DNA from: Nocardia salmonicida NBRC 13393
GTDB taxonomy: Bacteria > Actinomycetota > Actinomycetes > Mycobacteriales > Mycobacteriaceae
DNA: 64,000 bases
Reading direction: 5' to 3'
NCBI RefSeq assembly: GCF_001613085.1
Contig: NZ_BDBR01000001.1
Span: 1 to 64,000 of the forward strand
The notes under the pieces were generated by a model, which was not told the origin of the DNA, made no database searches, and saw only the letters and a program-made list of their open reading frames with translations. Each line of letters starts with the position of its first letter. The first letter of the stretch is position 1. A program made the position numbers and the translations under genes. This document shows positions 32,848 through 41,383 of the stretch, piece by piece.

Positions 32848-34137
32848 TCAGCGGTTGCGGTAGGCGGCGAGGCCACCGAGATCTTCGTTGGCGATGAATA
32901 CCGAACTCACGTTGAGCAGGGCGTGTTCGACGTGGTCGGGGCAACCCCACGCCGCGTCACCCCAGGAATCAGCGACCTTGATCTCGGCCGGTTCGCTACA
33001 CCCCGCGGACCCGCCGAGCTCGCAGTGCTCAGGACGCGGCACCGCCGCCAGCGCGGCTGCGGCACTGTGCATTCGGGCGCTGAGTTCGGCGGCCTCTTCG
33101 GCGCGCTGCTCGGCCTCGGTACGTAACTGGTGTTCGGTGCGTAGAGCTGTGGCCAGCTCTTCGCGCGCGGCTTCGGCTTGTGCCTCGGCAACTGCTTTCG
33201 CCTGTTCGATGTGATGGCGCTCGATGGCCAGACCCGCGGTGTCGGCGAAGACCCGAGCGAGCGCGAGATCGCTGTCCTGCGGGGAGCGCGGGCTGCGGTG
33301 ATACATGGCGAAGGTTCCCAGCAGGGTGCTGTCGCGGGCCAGAATCGGCGTCGACCAGCACGCCGCCAGCTGCGCGCGCCCGGCCAGCGCCCGGAAGTCG
33401 TCCCAGAAGGGATCGGTGCCGATATCGGTCACAATGACCGGTTCGCGCCGATGCGCGGCGGTGCCACACGAGCCAACGCCTTCGCCGGTGGCGATCCCGT
33501 CGATGGCTTCGTTGTAGAAGTCGGGCAGGCTCGGCGCGGCGCCGTGGCGTAGATGGCGCCCGTCCGGGTCGGCGAGCAGCACCGAGACCAGTACCTGTTC
33601 GGGTGCGAGATCCTCGATCGCGCGCGCCATGCCGTCCAGAACCTCGGCCAGGGGCGCTTGGCGGGCGATCTGTTCGACCAAGGCGCGCTGCTCGGCCATC
33701 AGCCGGTGCGCGTGTTCGAGTTGGGTGGTCTCCACACCGATCAACCGGATCCCGGTCACCGACCCCTCGTCGTCGCGGAGTGGTTCGTAGCTGAAATCGA
33801 AGGAGGACCGGACCTTGTGGGCGCGGGCGCCCAGCAGGACCGGAACGGCATGACTGGTGTGGGGTTCACCGGTGCGATAGACCTGATCCAGGACGGCGAG
33901 AACACCGTGCTCGATTAGTTCGGGCACCAGCTCGGCGAGCGGAATCCCGGTGTGTGCGGGGTCTTTTCCGATCGCGGCGAAGAACGCGGGGTTGGCCGTG
34001 TCGACCAGATGCTGCGGGCCCGCGAGCGAGACGAATACAGCGGTGGACTGCCCGAACAGTTCCCGCAGGTCCTGCTCGCTTGCCGAATCCAGCACGCGGG
34101 CATCGGGTTCGGTTCGGCTTCGGGCGGGGGTTGTCAC
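32848..34137 (-). CDS. PAS-GAF sensor protein with Cys-containing C-terminal module
   Basis: A 429-aa soluble sensor (GTG start). Residues about 20-140 are a PAS domain (FGQSTAVFVSLAGPQHLVDT, ANPAFFAAIGKD) with a PAC tail. About 160-310 is a GAF domain (GVGSCGTAAHRREPVIVTDI, STPILARDSTLLGTFAMYH). About 315-365 is a coiled coil. No kinase, cyclase or phosphatase output follows; instead the last 60 residues carry CELGGSAGCSEPAEIKVADS and GDAAWGCPDHVEHAL, three Cys and a His that could bind zinc, ending GGLAAYRNR. The GAF/coil part resembles ANTAR-type or PP2C regulators that lost their output. Confidence 0.85.
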   Translation of the reverse strand: MTTPARSRTEPDARVLDSASEQDLRELFGQSTAVFVSLAGPQHLVDTANPAFFAAIGKDPAHTGIPLAELVPELIEHGVLAVLDQVYRTGEPHTSHAVPVLLGARAHKVRSSFDFSYEPLRDDEGSVTGIRLIGVETTQLEHAHRLMAEQRALVEQIARQAPLAEVLDGMARAIEDLAPEQVLVSVLLADPDGRHLRHGAAPSLPDFYNEAIDGIATGEGVGSCGTAAHRREPVIVTDIGTDPFWDDFRALAGRAQLAACWSTPILARDSTLLGTFAMYHRSPRSPQDSDLALARVFADTAGLAIERHHIEQAKAVAEAQAEAAREELATALRTEHQLRTEAEQRAEEAAELSARMHSAAAALAAVPRPEHCELGGSAGCSEPAEIKVADSWGDAAWGCPDHVEHALLNVSSVFIANEDLGGLAAYRNR

Positions 34138-34326
34138 GACGTGCCTCTCGTCTGCGGAAGAGTGGCTTGATCACCCAGCATCGACGAGGCACCACCAGTG
34201 CCAAACGCTACCGGGCTTGCCGCAGGGTTGCCAATGGGGTGGTCGCGTGACCAGTCAGCAGGTCGTGCGGGATCATCGCGGCCGCCAACCCTATGGCGAT
34301 GCCACCCTCTATTGAGTGTTGCTAAG

Positions 34327-34359
34327 TACTGGTAGTCGGCGTTACTATCTACTGGTAGT
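34327..34359. promoter_or_regulatory. Direct repeats before the PadR gene
   Basis: TACTGGTAGT occurs at 34327-34336 and again at 34350-34359, a 23-bp period that places both copies on nearly the same face of the helix. It lies 33 bp before the PadR start and is a probable site for PadR autoregulation. Confidence 0.6.
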
Positions 34360-34391
34360 TAGTGTCACTGAGTAGGTAGAGGAGGTGCGTC

Positions 34392-34721
34392 GTGGGCAAG
34401 CAGATGACGGAAATGCTCAAGGGCACGCTAGAGGGCATAGTGCTCGCGATCTTGTCGGTGCGGTCCGCCTATGGCTACGAAATCACCGCGTGGCTGCGTG
34501 ATCAGGGCTTCTCCGATATCGCCGAGGGCACCATCTACGCCCTGCTCGTCAGGATCGAGAAGCGCGATCTGGTCGACGTGGAGAAGGTTCCGTCGGAGAA
34601 GGGGCCGCCGCGCAAGGTGTACACCCTCAACGCCGCGGGCCGGGAATACCTCGACGAGTTCTGGGGGACGTGGAGCTTCCTCGCAGGACGGCTGGAGCAG
34701 CTCCGCGAAGGAGGAAAGTAG
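34392..34721 (+). CDS. PadR-family transcriptional regulator
   Basis: A 109-aa PadR repressor from GTG 34392 (GAGGAGG upstream). AYGYEITAWLRDQGFSDIAE with GTIYALLVRIEKRDLV is the winged HTH; GPPRKVYTLNAAGREYLDEF is the conserved wing-to-dimer segment. It is first in an operon with a DUF1048 protein and an ABC exporter, so it is expected to respond to the exporter's substrate. Confidence 0.94.
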   Translation: MGKQMTEMLKGTLEGIVLAILSVRSAYGYEITAWLRDQGFSDIAEGTIYALLVRIEKRDLVDVEKVPSEKGPPRKVYTLNAAGREYLDEFWGTWSFLAGRLEQLREGGK

Positions 34722-34723
34722 AC

Positions 34724-35098
34724 ATGGTCAAACGTTGGATCGAGAAGGTCACCGGACCGTTCGAGGACAAGCGGCGCTATCGCCAGTACAAGGAACGGGT
34801 GAAGCAACTCCCGCCGAGTTATCGCACGACGGTCGAGGCGCTGGACCGGTACCTGATGTACCGCGGGGTGATCACGAACGGTGACGTCCTGATGGAAATG
34901 GCGGAGGACCTCGCCGATCTGTTCGAGCAGAACGCCGCAGCCGGCGTTCCGGTTCGGGCGATCGTCGGCGAGGACCCGGTGGAGTTTGCGGAGACGTTCC
35001 TGGCGAACTACTCCGACGGTCAGTGGATCGACACCGAGCGGCGACGACTGACCGCCGCCATCGAACGCGTCGAGCAGGAAGAAGGGGGGTCGCGCTGA
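34724..35098 (+). CDS. DUF1048 family protein
   Basis: A 124-aa helical protein (RYRQYKERVKQLPPSYRTTV, ALDRYLMYRG, MEDLADLFEQNAAAG) of DUF1048. This family is found almost always directly after PadR genes and before ABC exporters. AAGGAGGAAAG is upstream; the end overlaps the ATPase start as TGATG. Function unknown; it is thought to act with PadR. Confidence 0.88.
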   Translation: MVKRWIEKVTGPFEDKRRYRQYKERVKQLPPSYRTTVEALDRYLMYRGVITNGDVLMEMAEDLADLFEQNAAAGVPVRAIVGEDPVEFAETFLANYSDGQWIDTERRRLTAAIERVEQEEGGSR

Positions 35099-35904
35099 TG
35101 TCGACACAACCGGCAATTCGCGTGCAGGGTCTGGAGAAGTCCTTCAAGGACTTGCGTGTCTTGCGCGGCGTGGACTTCGACGTGGCGCGGGGCAGCATCT
35201 TCGCGCTGCTCGGCTCGAACGGGGCAGGCAAGACCACCGTCGTGAGAATTCTGTCCACGCTGCTCGAAGCCGATGCGGGAGCAGCCGCGGTCTGCGGCTT
35301 CGACCTGGCCACCCAGCCGGAGAATGTGCGCGAGTCCATCAGTCTCACCGGCCAGTTCGCCGCCGTCGACGAAATCCTCAGCGGGCGTGAGAATCTCGTG
35401 CTGATCGCGCATCTGCGGCGCCTGGACAATCCGGGTGCGATCGCCGATGAGCTGCTCGAGCGGTTCTCGCTGACCGAGGCCGGGGCGCGGAAGGTGGCGA
35501 CCTATTCGGGCGGCATGCGCCGTCGTCTCGATATCGCCATGAGTCTCATCGGGAACCCGCCGGTCATCTTCCTCGACGAGCCGACGACCGGGCTCGATCC
35601 GCAGTCACGGATCGAGGTGTGGAAGACCGTCAAAGGACTGGCCGACAACGGTACGACAGTGCTGCTCACCACGCAGTATCTGGACGAGGCCGAACAACTC
35701 GCCGACCGGATCGCGATCCTGCACAAAGGGCGGATCATCGTCAACGGCACCCTCGCCGAACTCAAGGGACTGCTGCCACCCGCGAAGGTCGAATACGTCG
35801 AGAAGCAGCCGACGCTCGAGGATGTCTTCTTCGCCATCGTCGGTGACGACAGCACCGTCGACGTCGACGAGGTCGCGGCGTCGACAAGTAAGGAACAGCG
35901 ATGA
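35098..35904 (+). CDS. ABC exporter ATP-binding protein (DrrA-like)
   Basis: A 268-aa ATPase. Walker A LLGSNGAGKTTVVRI is at residues 37-51, the ABC signature is YSGGMRRRLDIAM and Walker B is VIFLDEPTTGLDP. The C-terminal LEDVFFAIVG is the tail found in DrrA/daunorubicin-type exporters. It overlaps DUF1048 and the permease gene by 4 bp or less. With the permease it would export a hydrophobic drug or lipid, under PadR control. Confidence 0.94.
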   Translation: MSTQPAIRVQGLEKSFKDLRVLRGVDFDVARGSIFALLGSNGAGKTTVVRILSTLLEADAGAAAVCGFDLATQPENVRESISLTGQFAAVDEILSGRENLVLIAHLRRLDNPGAIADELLERFSLTEAGARKVATYSGGMRRRLDIAMSLIGNPPVIFLDEPTTGLDPQSRIEVWKTVKGLADNGTTVLLTTQYLDEAEQLADRIAILHKGRIIVNGTLAELKGLLPPAKVEYVEKQPTLEDVFFAIVGDDSTVDVDEVAASTSKEQR

Positions 35905-36662
35905 ACACCCGATTCTTCGGCGACACCGGCTACCTGCTCGGTCGATCCCTGCGCCACATCGCGCGCAGCCCGGACACCATCATCACCACTGCGATCACGC
36001 CGATCGCGATGATGCTGCTGTTCGTCTATGTATTCGGTGGTGCGATCGACTCGGGGTCGGAATCGTATGTGAATTACCTGCTGCCGGGCATCCTGCTCAT
36101 TACGATCGCATCGGGTATCTCCTACACGGCCTTTCGGCTCTTCCTGGATATGAAGAACGGCATCGTCGAGCGATTCCAGTCGATGCCGATCGCACGGTCG
36201 TCGATCCTGTGGGCACACGTGCTGACCTCGCTGGTCGCCAATCTGATCTCGGTGGTGATCGTCGTGGTGGTCGCCGTGCTCATGGGTTTCCGGTCGGGGG
36301 CGGGAGTGCTGGCGTGGCTCGCGGTCGCGGGGATCCTGGGGCTGGTGACCTTGGCATTGACGTGGCTGGCCGTCATCCCCGGCCTCACCGCGAAGTCCGT
36401 GGACGGTGCGAGCGCGTTCTCCTACCCGCTGGTCTTCCTCCCGTTCATCAGCTCGGCGTTCGTGCCCACCGACAGCATGCCCGGTCCGGTGCAGGCCTTC
36501 GCCGAACACCAGCCGGCGACTTCCATCGTCAATACGATCCGGGACCTGTTCACCCAGCAGCCCGTCGGCGCCGGTATCTGGGTCGCGCTGGGGTGGTGTG
36601 CCGGCATACTCGTCGTCGCCTATTTCGTCGCCACGGCTACCTATCGCCGCAAGGTCTCCTGA
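35901..36662 (+). CDS. ABC-2 type permease (DrrB-like)
   Basis: A 253-aa membrane subunit with six helices. ITPIAMMLLFVYVFGGAI, NYLLPGILLITIASGIS, VERFQSMPIARSSILWAHVL and SSAFVPTDSMPGPVQAFAEH are characteristic of DrrB/ABC2 exporters. Coupled to the ATPase by ATGA; last gene of the PadR operon. Confidence 0.92.
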   Translation: MNTRFFGDTGYLLGRSLRHIARSPDTIITTAITPIAMMLLFVYVFGGAIDSGSESYVNYLLPGILLITIASGISYTAFRLFLDMKNGIVERFQSMPIARSSILWAHVLTSLVANLISVVIVVVVAVLMGFRSGAGVLAWLAVAGILGLVTLALTWLAVIPGLTAKSVDGASAFSYPLVFLPFISSAFVPTDSMPGPVQAFAEHQPATSIVNTIRDLFTQQPVGAGIWVALGWCAGILVVAYFVATATYRRKVS

Positions 36663-36743
36663 CCAGCGGGCGGCTGCTCACGCGCGAGCGATGGCGAAGG
36701 AACTGTGCATCCGACGCACATTCGCGGGCCGACGATCAGAGAT

Positions 36744-38690
36744 TCAGACGTCGATGTGGGAGCCCATGATGACGGTGCGATCGCGGGGTAGGGAGAAGTA
36801 GTCGGCGGCGTCGGCGGTGATGTGGGAGGTGGCGATGAACAGTCGTTTGCGCCACGTGGCCATGGTCGGTTGGTCGCCGCGACGGAGTTCGATCTTGGAG
36901 ACGAAGTAGGAGGCGCGATCGAGGTCGAGCCTTCCTTCTGTCGCCGAGGCATCGAGATGCCGCAACGCCGCGGGGATATCGGGACGTTCGGCGTAGCCGT
37001 AGCGGGCGGTGACGTGGATGATGCCGTCGTCGCCGTGCCCGAGATGGTCGATGGTGAGCCGTTCGGTGAACGGGACACGGGGAACGGGGTCGGTGGCGAT
37101 GCTCACGATCGCGACGTGCTCGTGTCGGATGTGGTTGTTCTCGACATTGGCGCGCATGGCCAGCGGGGTCGTCTTCTTGCCCCGGTTGAGGAAGATCGCG
37201 GTGCCGGGGACCTCGACCGTCCTCGGCTGTCCTTCGCGGAGTTCGTCGACGAATTCCTGCAGCGAACCTTCACGCTGTTCGCGTGCCGCGGTGACGATGT
37301 CGCGCCCGCGTTGCCAGGTGGTCATCACCGTGAACGCGCTGATGCCGATGAGCAGCGGTAGCCAGGCGCCGTGCACGATTTTGGTGAGGTTCGCCCCGAC
37401 GAACAGCAGATCGATCCCCAGCAGCGGCACCGCACCGAGCGCGAGCAGCCAGAACGGGGTACGCCAACGTGCGCGGGCGACATAGAAGAACAGCAACGTG
37501 GTGATGGTGATGGTGCCCGTGACCGCCATCCCGAACGCGTAGGCGAGGGCGTGGGAGCTGCGGAACGCGAAGACCAGAACCAGGACTGAGACCATGAGCA
37601 GCCAGTTGATCCACGGGACATAGATCTGACCGATGGTGGATTCGGAGGTGTGCACGATCCGCAGTCGCGGCAGATAGCCGAGTTGAGCGGCTTGGGAGGC
37701 GACGGAGAACGCGCCGGTGATCACGGCCTGAGCGGCGATGACCGTCGCGGCGGTGGCCAGCAGGACCATCGGGAGCCGACCCCAGCCGGGGACGAGTAGG
37801 AAGAACGGGCTGGTGATGTTCGCTGGGTCGGACAGGATCAGCGCGCCTTGGCCCATGTAGCTGAGCATGCAGGCCGGGAACACCAGGAACAGCCAGCCTC
37901 GGGCGATCGGTCGCCGCCCGAAATGGCCCATGTCGGCGTAGAGGGCTTCGGCGCCGGTCACCGCGAGAACCACCGCGGCGAGCGCGAAGAACGCGATGTC
38001 GAAGTGGCCGAACAGAAATCCCAGCGCGTAGGTCGGTGAGATCGCCTTCAGGATCTCCGGATTGTCACTGATGCCCGCGATCCCGGCAACCCCGATCGCG
38101 GTGAACCACGCGATCATCACCGGTCCGAATACCCGTCCCACGACTGCGGTTCCTTTGCGCTGCACCAGGAACAGGATCACGATGATCACCGCGGTGATCG
38201 GGATGATGAACTCCTCGAACGAGGGCTCGACGATCTTCAATCCCTCGACAGCCGAGAGAACCGAGATCGCCGGGGTGATCATCGAGTCGCCGAAGAACAA
38301 CGAGGCACCGAAGATCCCCAGTGCCGCGAGGAAAGCCGCGGTCCGCTTACCGCCCGGCGCGCTCCAGCGCCGCAACAGCGTGATGAGCGCCATGATGCCG
38401 CCCTCGCCGTCGTTGTCGGCCCGCATCGCCAGCGTCACATAGGTGATCGTCACGATCACCGTCACCGACCAGAAGATCAGCGAGACGATCCCGAACACGT
38501 TGTCCTGGCTCACCGGCACCGGATGCGGGTCGGCCGGATTGAACACCGTCTGCAGTGTGTAGATCGGGCTGGTGCCGATGTCACCGAACACCACACCCAG
38601 CGCGGCGACGATCGCCGCCAGACGCACGACTTCACGCCCGGTCCCGTGTCCGGTCGGGGCCGATGAGGCGGTGGTCGGTGTTTCGGTCAC
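36744..38690 (-). CDS. kup: Low-affinity K+ uptake protein Kup
   Basis: A 648-aa K+/H+ symporter with about 12 helices and a C-terminal cytosolic domain. The family signature is clear: GVVFGDIGTSPIYTLQTVF, then GEGGIMAL, FGDSMITPAISVLSAVEGLK and GAEALYADMGHFGRRPI. GTG 38690 is chosen because GGAAGGA lies just ahead; an in-frame ATG five codons upstream is possible. It belongs to the stable chromosome rather than to any neighbouring operon. Confidence 0.95.
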   Translation of the reverse strand: MTETPTTASSAPTGHGTGREVVRLAAIVAALGVVFGDIGTSPIYTLQTVFNPADPHPVPVSQDNVFGIVSLIFWSVTVIVTITYVTLAMRADNDGEGGIMALITLLRRWSAPGGKRTAAFLAALGIFGASLFFGDSMITPAISVLSAVEGLKIVEPSFEEFIIPITAVIIVILFLVQRKGTAVVGRVFGPVMIAWFTAIGVAGIAGISDNPEILKAISPTYALGFLFGHFDIAFFALAAVVLAVTGAEALYADMGHFGRRPIARGWLFLVFPACMLSYMGQGALILSDPANITSPFFLLVPGWGRLPMVLLATAATVIAAQAVITGAFSVASQAAQLGYLPRLRIVHTSESTIGQIYVPWINWLLMVSVLVLVFAFRSSHALAYAFGMAVTGTITITTLLFFYVARARWRTPFWLLALGAVPLLGIDLLFVGANLTKIVHGAWLPLLIGISAFTVMTTWQRGRDIVTAAREQREGSLQEFVDELREGQPRTVEVPGTAIFLNRGKKTTPLAMRANVENNHIRHEHVAIVSIATDPVPRVPFTERLTIDHLGHGDDGIIHVTARYGYAERPDIPAALRHLDASATEGRLDLDRASYFVSKIELRRGDQPTMATWRKRLFIATSHITADAADYFSLPRDRTVIMGSHIDV

Positions 38691-38898
38691 AGGCCGTCCT
38701 TCCATAGCGAGCACCCGACGGGCGACGCGGTCGTGACGATATCGCCTGTGACCGCGATTCGATCGTGCGACAAGTGAACTATTCACGATCTTTGCGGATC
38801 GACTCAGCCGTCGTGTTCGACGACTCGGACGTCACCTGCCACCACACGACCGGAGTCGGGTCTGGTTTCGAGCTTGTTCGCGACGACGCAGCACACCG

Positions 38899-39846
38899 CT
38901 ATTTGGATTCCAGCCGCCCCAGCGGGTGGGCGGGCGTGAGTACGGTCTGGGCGGTGGTCCAGCCGCTGTGATCGATACCGGCGATGTGACGGAGGTAGGC
39001 GAGGGTGACCTGCTGTATCAGCGCGACCCGGTCGGGGTTCTCGTCGGTGGTCTCGCTGACGTGTTCGCCGGAGATACCGCCCAGGAAATGCTGGCCGCCG
39101 AACACGGTGAGCAAGCTCTTGTTCGTCCGGCTCAGCGTGTAAGCGTCGGTCGTCCAGGCCGGCCCGCGGGTGGTCAGCGGGAGGTTGTCGTCGTCGCCGG
39201 CGATCACCAGGCCTGGGGCGTTGATATGCGAGAAGTCCTGGTCGCACAGCCACGGAAGATGTTCGCGAGCGAAGTCCGTGAGTTCTGTGCCGCCGCGTCC
39301 CGCGGTGGCGAGTTGGATACTGGCCATGACTCGTGGGTCCGAGAGGTCCTCCGCGATTCCGGTTTCCGGGTCGGTGACGCGCATGCCGACCAGGATTCCC
39401 GCGGTCTGCCCGCCGAAGGAATGCCCCGCGGCGATGATCCGGTCGGGGTCGACTCGACCGCGCAAACCGGGCACCGATGCCGCCAATACGGAAAGATCGT
39501 CGAGAATCCGCTTCATGTCCTGCACACGGTGACGCCACAGTCGCGGCCTGCGCGGATCCTCGGCTGCCAGGGTGAACCGCTTCGAGTCCAGGTGCGTAGC
39601 CTGGATGACCACGAATCCGTGCGAGCTCCAGTAGTCGACCAGCGGCCCGTAGCCATCCATGCTGGAGCCGAACCCGTGCGCGAAAAGCACGACCGGTAGG
39701 TCATCGCCGGTGACCGGGGCGGAAACCCGCACCTGGAGGTCTTCACCACGGCCGGATATGGGCACCCTGAGCGGTTTGACGGTGACGGTCGGTGTGGGTG
39801 CGGGGTCGGCCAGGCCGGTTGCGGGGTGAATGACCATGAGTGACAC
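38899..39846 (-). CDS. Alpha/beta hydrolase (chlorophyllase/lipase-like esterase)
   Basis: A 315-aa hydrolase. The nucleophile elbow is GHSFGG and the oxyanion region LFAHGFGSSMDGYGPLVDYW. VIAGDDDNLPL probably holds the acid and GGQHFLGGIS the catalytic His. This motif set matches the chlorophyllase/PAF-acetylhydrolase-like secreted esterases, though no clear signal peptide is present with the GTG start at 39846. It is divergent from a MerR gene whose operator-like dyad lies between, so MerR probably controls it. Confidence 0.82.
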   Translation of the reverse strand: MSLMVIHPATGLADPAPTPTVTVKPLRVPISGRGEDLQVRVSAPVTGDDLPVVLFAHGFGSSMDGYGPLVDYWSSHGFVVIQATHLDSKRFTLAAEDPRRPRLWRHRVQDMKRILDDLSVLAASVPGLRGRVDPDRIIAAGHSFGGQTAGILVGMRVTDPETGIAEDLSDPRVMASIQLATAGRGGTELTDFAREHLPWLCDQDFSHINAPGLVIAGDDDNLPLTTRGPAWTTDAYTLSRTNKSLLTVFGGQHFLGGISGEHVSETTDENPDRVALIQQVTLAYLRHIAGIDHSGWTTAQTVLTPAHPLGRLESK

Positions 39847-39962
39847 ATTCTTTCGGTTCAGTCACGCAGCGCGCTGATCGCGGTTGCGTGCTTCGGGCAG
39901 GTATCCGGTGGTGAGCTGCCAGGGCTTCCGTCGCGGATGGGTACCTCGACTACGCTAAAACT

Positions 39963-39976
39963 TGACGTCGGTGTCA
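39963..39976. promoter_or_regulatory. MerR-type operator
   Basis: The dyad TGAC-N6-GTCA sits between TTGCC and TAGCG boxes in the leftward direction. This is the long-spacer promoter pattern used by MerR activators, in the 170-bp gap between esterase and MerR genes. Confidence 0.55.
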
Positions 39977-40016
39977 GAGGCAAGCGGTTGTGTCATGGAT
40001 CACGCGAAGGGTTCGA

Positions 40017-40397
40017 ATGCGTATCGGCGAATTGGCTCGCCGGACCGGGGTTTCAGCCCGGGCCCTGCGGTACTACGAACAGCAGAACCTGCTGCGTGCC
40101 GAGCGTAGTTCCAGCGGTCAGCGCCAGTACTCCGACACCGCCGTGGATCAGGTACTGCTGATTCAGCAGTTGTATGCCGCGGGCTTGTCCAGTCGAACCA
40201 TCGGCGAGCTCACGCCGCATCTGGTGAACGGCCGCGCCACCCCCGCCCTACTCGGTCGCCTCGAGGTGGAGCGTGATCACTTGCGCCAGAGCATCATCGA
40301 ACTGGAGCGCACCGAACAACATCTTGATTCGGTCATCTCCGCTGTCTCGGCCAATGTGAGCACCGGCGCGGTGTGCGGTCGAGAAACCCGGGCATAG
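40017..40397 (+). CDS. MerR-family transcriptional regulator
   Basis: A 126-aa regulator: HTH MRIGELARRTGVSARALRYY, then EQQNLLRAERSSSGQRQYSD, and a coiled-coil dimerisation helix from about 75. The short C-terminal tail has one Cys (AVCGRE), not the metal-binding set of MerR/CueR, so it likely senses an organic ligand or redox. ATG 40017 has GAAGGG upstream. Its target is likely the divergent esterase. Confidence 0.9.
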   Translation: MRIGELARRTGVSARALRYYEQQNLLRAERSSSGQRQYSDTAVDQVLLIQQLYAAGLSSRTIGELTPHLVNGRATPALLGRLEVERDHLRQSIIELERTEQHLDSVISAVSANVSTGAVCGRETRA

Positions 40398-40720
40398 GGG
40401 TCGAACGGGACCTCGCCGATCCCGCCGTCGGAGAAGTTGGGAGACATGACGAGGACCGAGGGGGCGACCGCGTCGCCGCCTTTGCCGATGATCGGGTCGA
40501 GACGTCCGTCGCTGAGATGGTCGAGGGTCGCGTAGTCCTCGGCCCATCGGGCCAGTTCGACGACCTCGCGGAAACGGGCCCGTTGGCTCAGCGGCTGCTG
40601 GGCGAATCCGGTGCTGTGCTCGGGAACCAGGTCTTTGCCTTTGGGGTAACGAGCGCCGCCGTAGATCTCGACGCGCTCGCGAAGGTATTTGGAGCCGATT
40701 CTCGCCGGATGAGCCCGGCA
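40398..40720 (-). pseudogene. Rearranged remnant of a luciferase-like flavin monooxygenase
   Basis: On the leftward strand one frame reads AEDYATLDHLSDGRLDPIIG followed by KGGD, the early conserved block of luciferase-like (LLM) FMN/F420 monooxygenases. It also has LRERVEIYGGARYPKGKDLV, which in intact members lies much later. The order is altered and both ends are missing. The frame has no proper start or stop and is squeezed between MerR and Nudix genes. Confidence 0.5.
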
Positions 40721-40806
40721 CCGAGCACAATTGAGAAGGAGCTACCACCGAGTGGCTCCGACGACACGCGGCTACGCTGCCAGACCGAAGGTTGGTGAAT
40801 CCACCG

Positions 40807-41250
40807 ATGGCGATACCTATGTACGACGAGGTCCTACCGCGCGGCGAACGCGATGGATTCGGACTACGCGTCGGCGCGATCATCGACCGTGGCGGAGAAG
40901 TGTTGCTACTGGAAGTCAACAGCACCGGCCCCATCCGCCTCACCCACAAACTCCCCGGCGCCACGGTGGGACCCGGAGAATCAGTTGCCCAGGCGCTCGT
41001 GCGAGGAGTCCGCGAGGAAACCGGCCTGACCGTCACCGACATCCGACATCACGTCGGCGACTTCGACTATCTGTCCCCAGCCGGAAGACCGGTGCGACGT
41101 CTACACTTCGCCGTCGACGTGAAAGCCACCAGCCCCATCCACCTCTCGGAGCACGCCGGGTATCTGTGGGTGTCATTGGACCGAGAGCTGTTCGTCACGC
41201 CCTCGATCCGCAACATCCTCGGGACATACAAGGCTCTCCCCGCCCCCTGA
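40807..41250 (+). CDS. Nudix-domain protein with altered Nudix box
   Basis: A 147-aa Nudix fold. The box region GATVGPGESVAQALVRGVRE-ETGL lines up with GX5EX7REUXEEXGU, but the first Gly is Ala and the Glu of the RE pair is Gly (R-G-V), which removes one metal-related acid. Flanking LTHKLPGA and HHVGDFDYLSPAGRPVRRLH are normal. The hydrolase may be weak or may have become a ligand sensor. ATG 40807 is preferred over earlier TTG/GTG codons. Confidence 0.78.
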   Translation: MAIPMYDEVLPRGERDGFGLRVGAIIDRGGEVLLLEVNSTGPIRLTHKLPGATVGPGESVAQALVRGVREETGLTVTDIRHHVGDFDYLSPAGRPVRRLHFAVDVKATSPIHLSEHAGYLWVSLDRELFVTPSIRNILGTYKALPAP

Positions 41251-41383
41251 GCGACCGACATCGGACCGCGGGTGCCGGTCAGTCCGCTGAGTGCGGCCAC
41301 CGCTATCGAGGACCGCGAGCTGTCCTCGATAGCGGCTCCTGGCCGACGGCTTTATTGTCTGGAGTCGGCCCGATGGCCCGGCA

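Noticed and set aside
37848..38442. Rightward frames opposite kup
   Set aside because: Antisense shadows of a transmembrane gene with no independent support.
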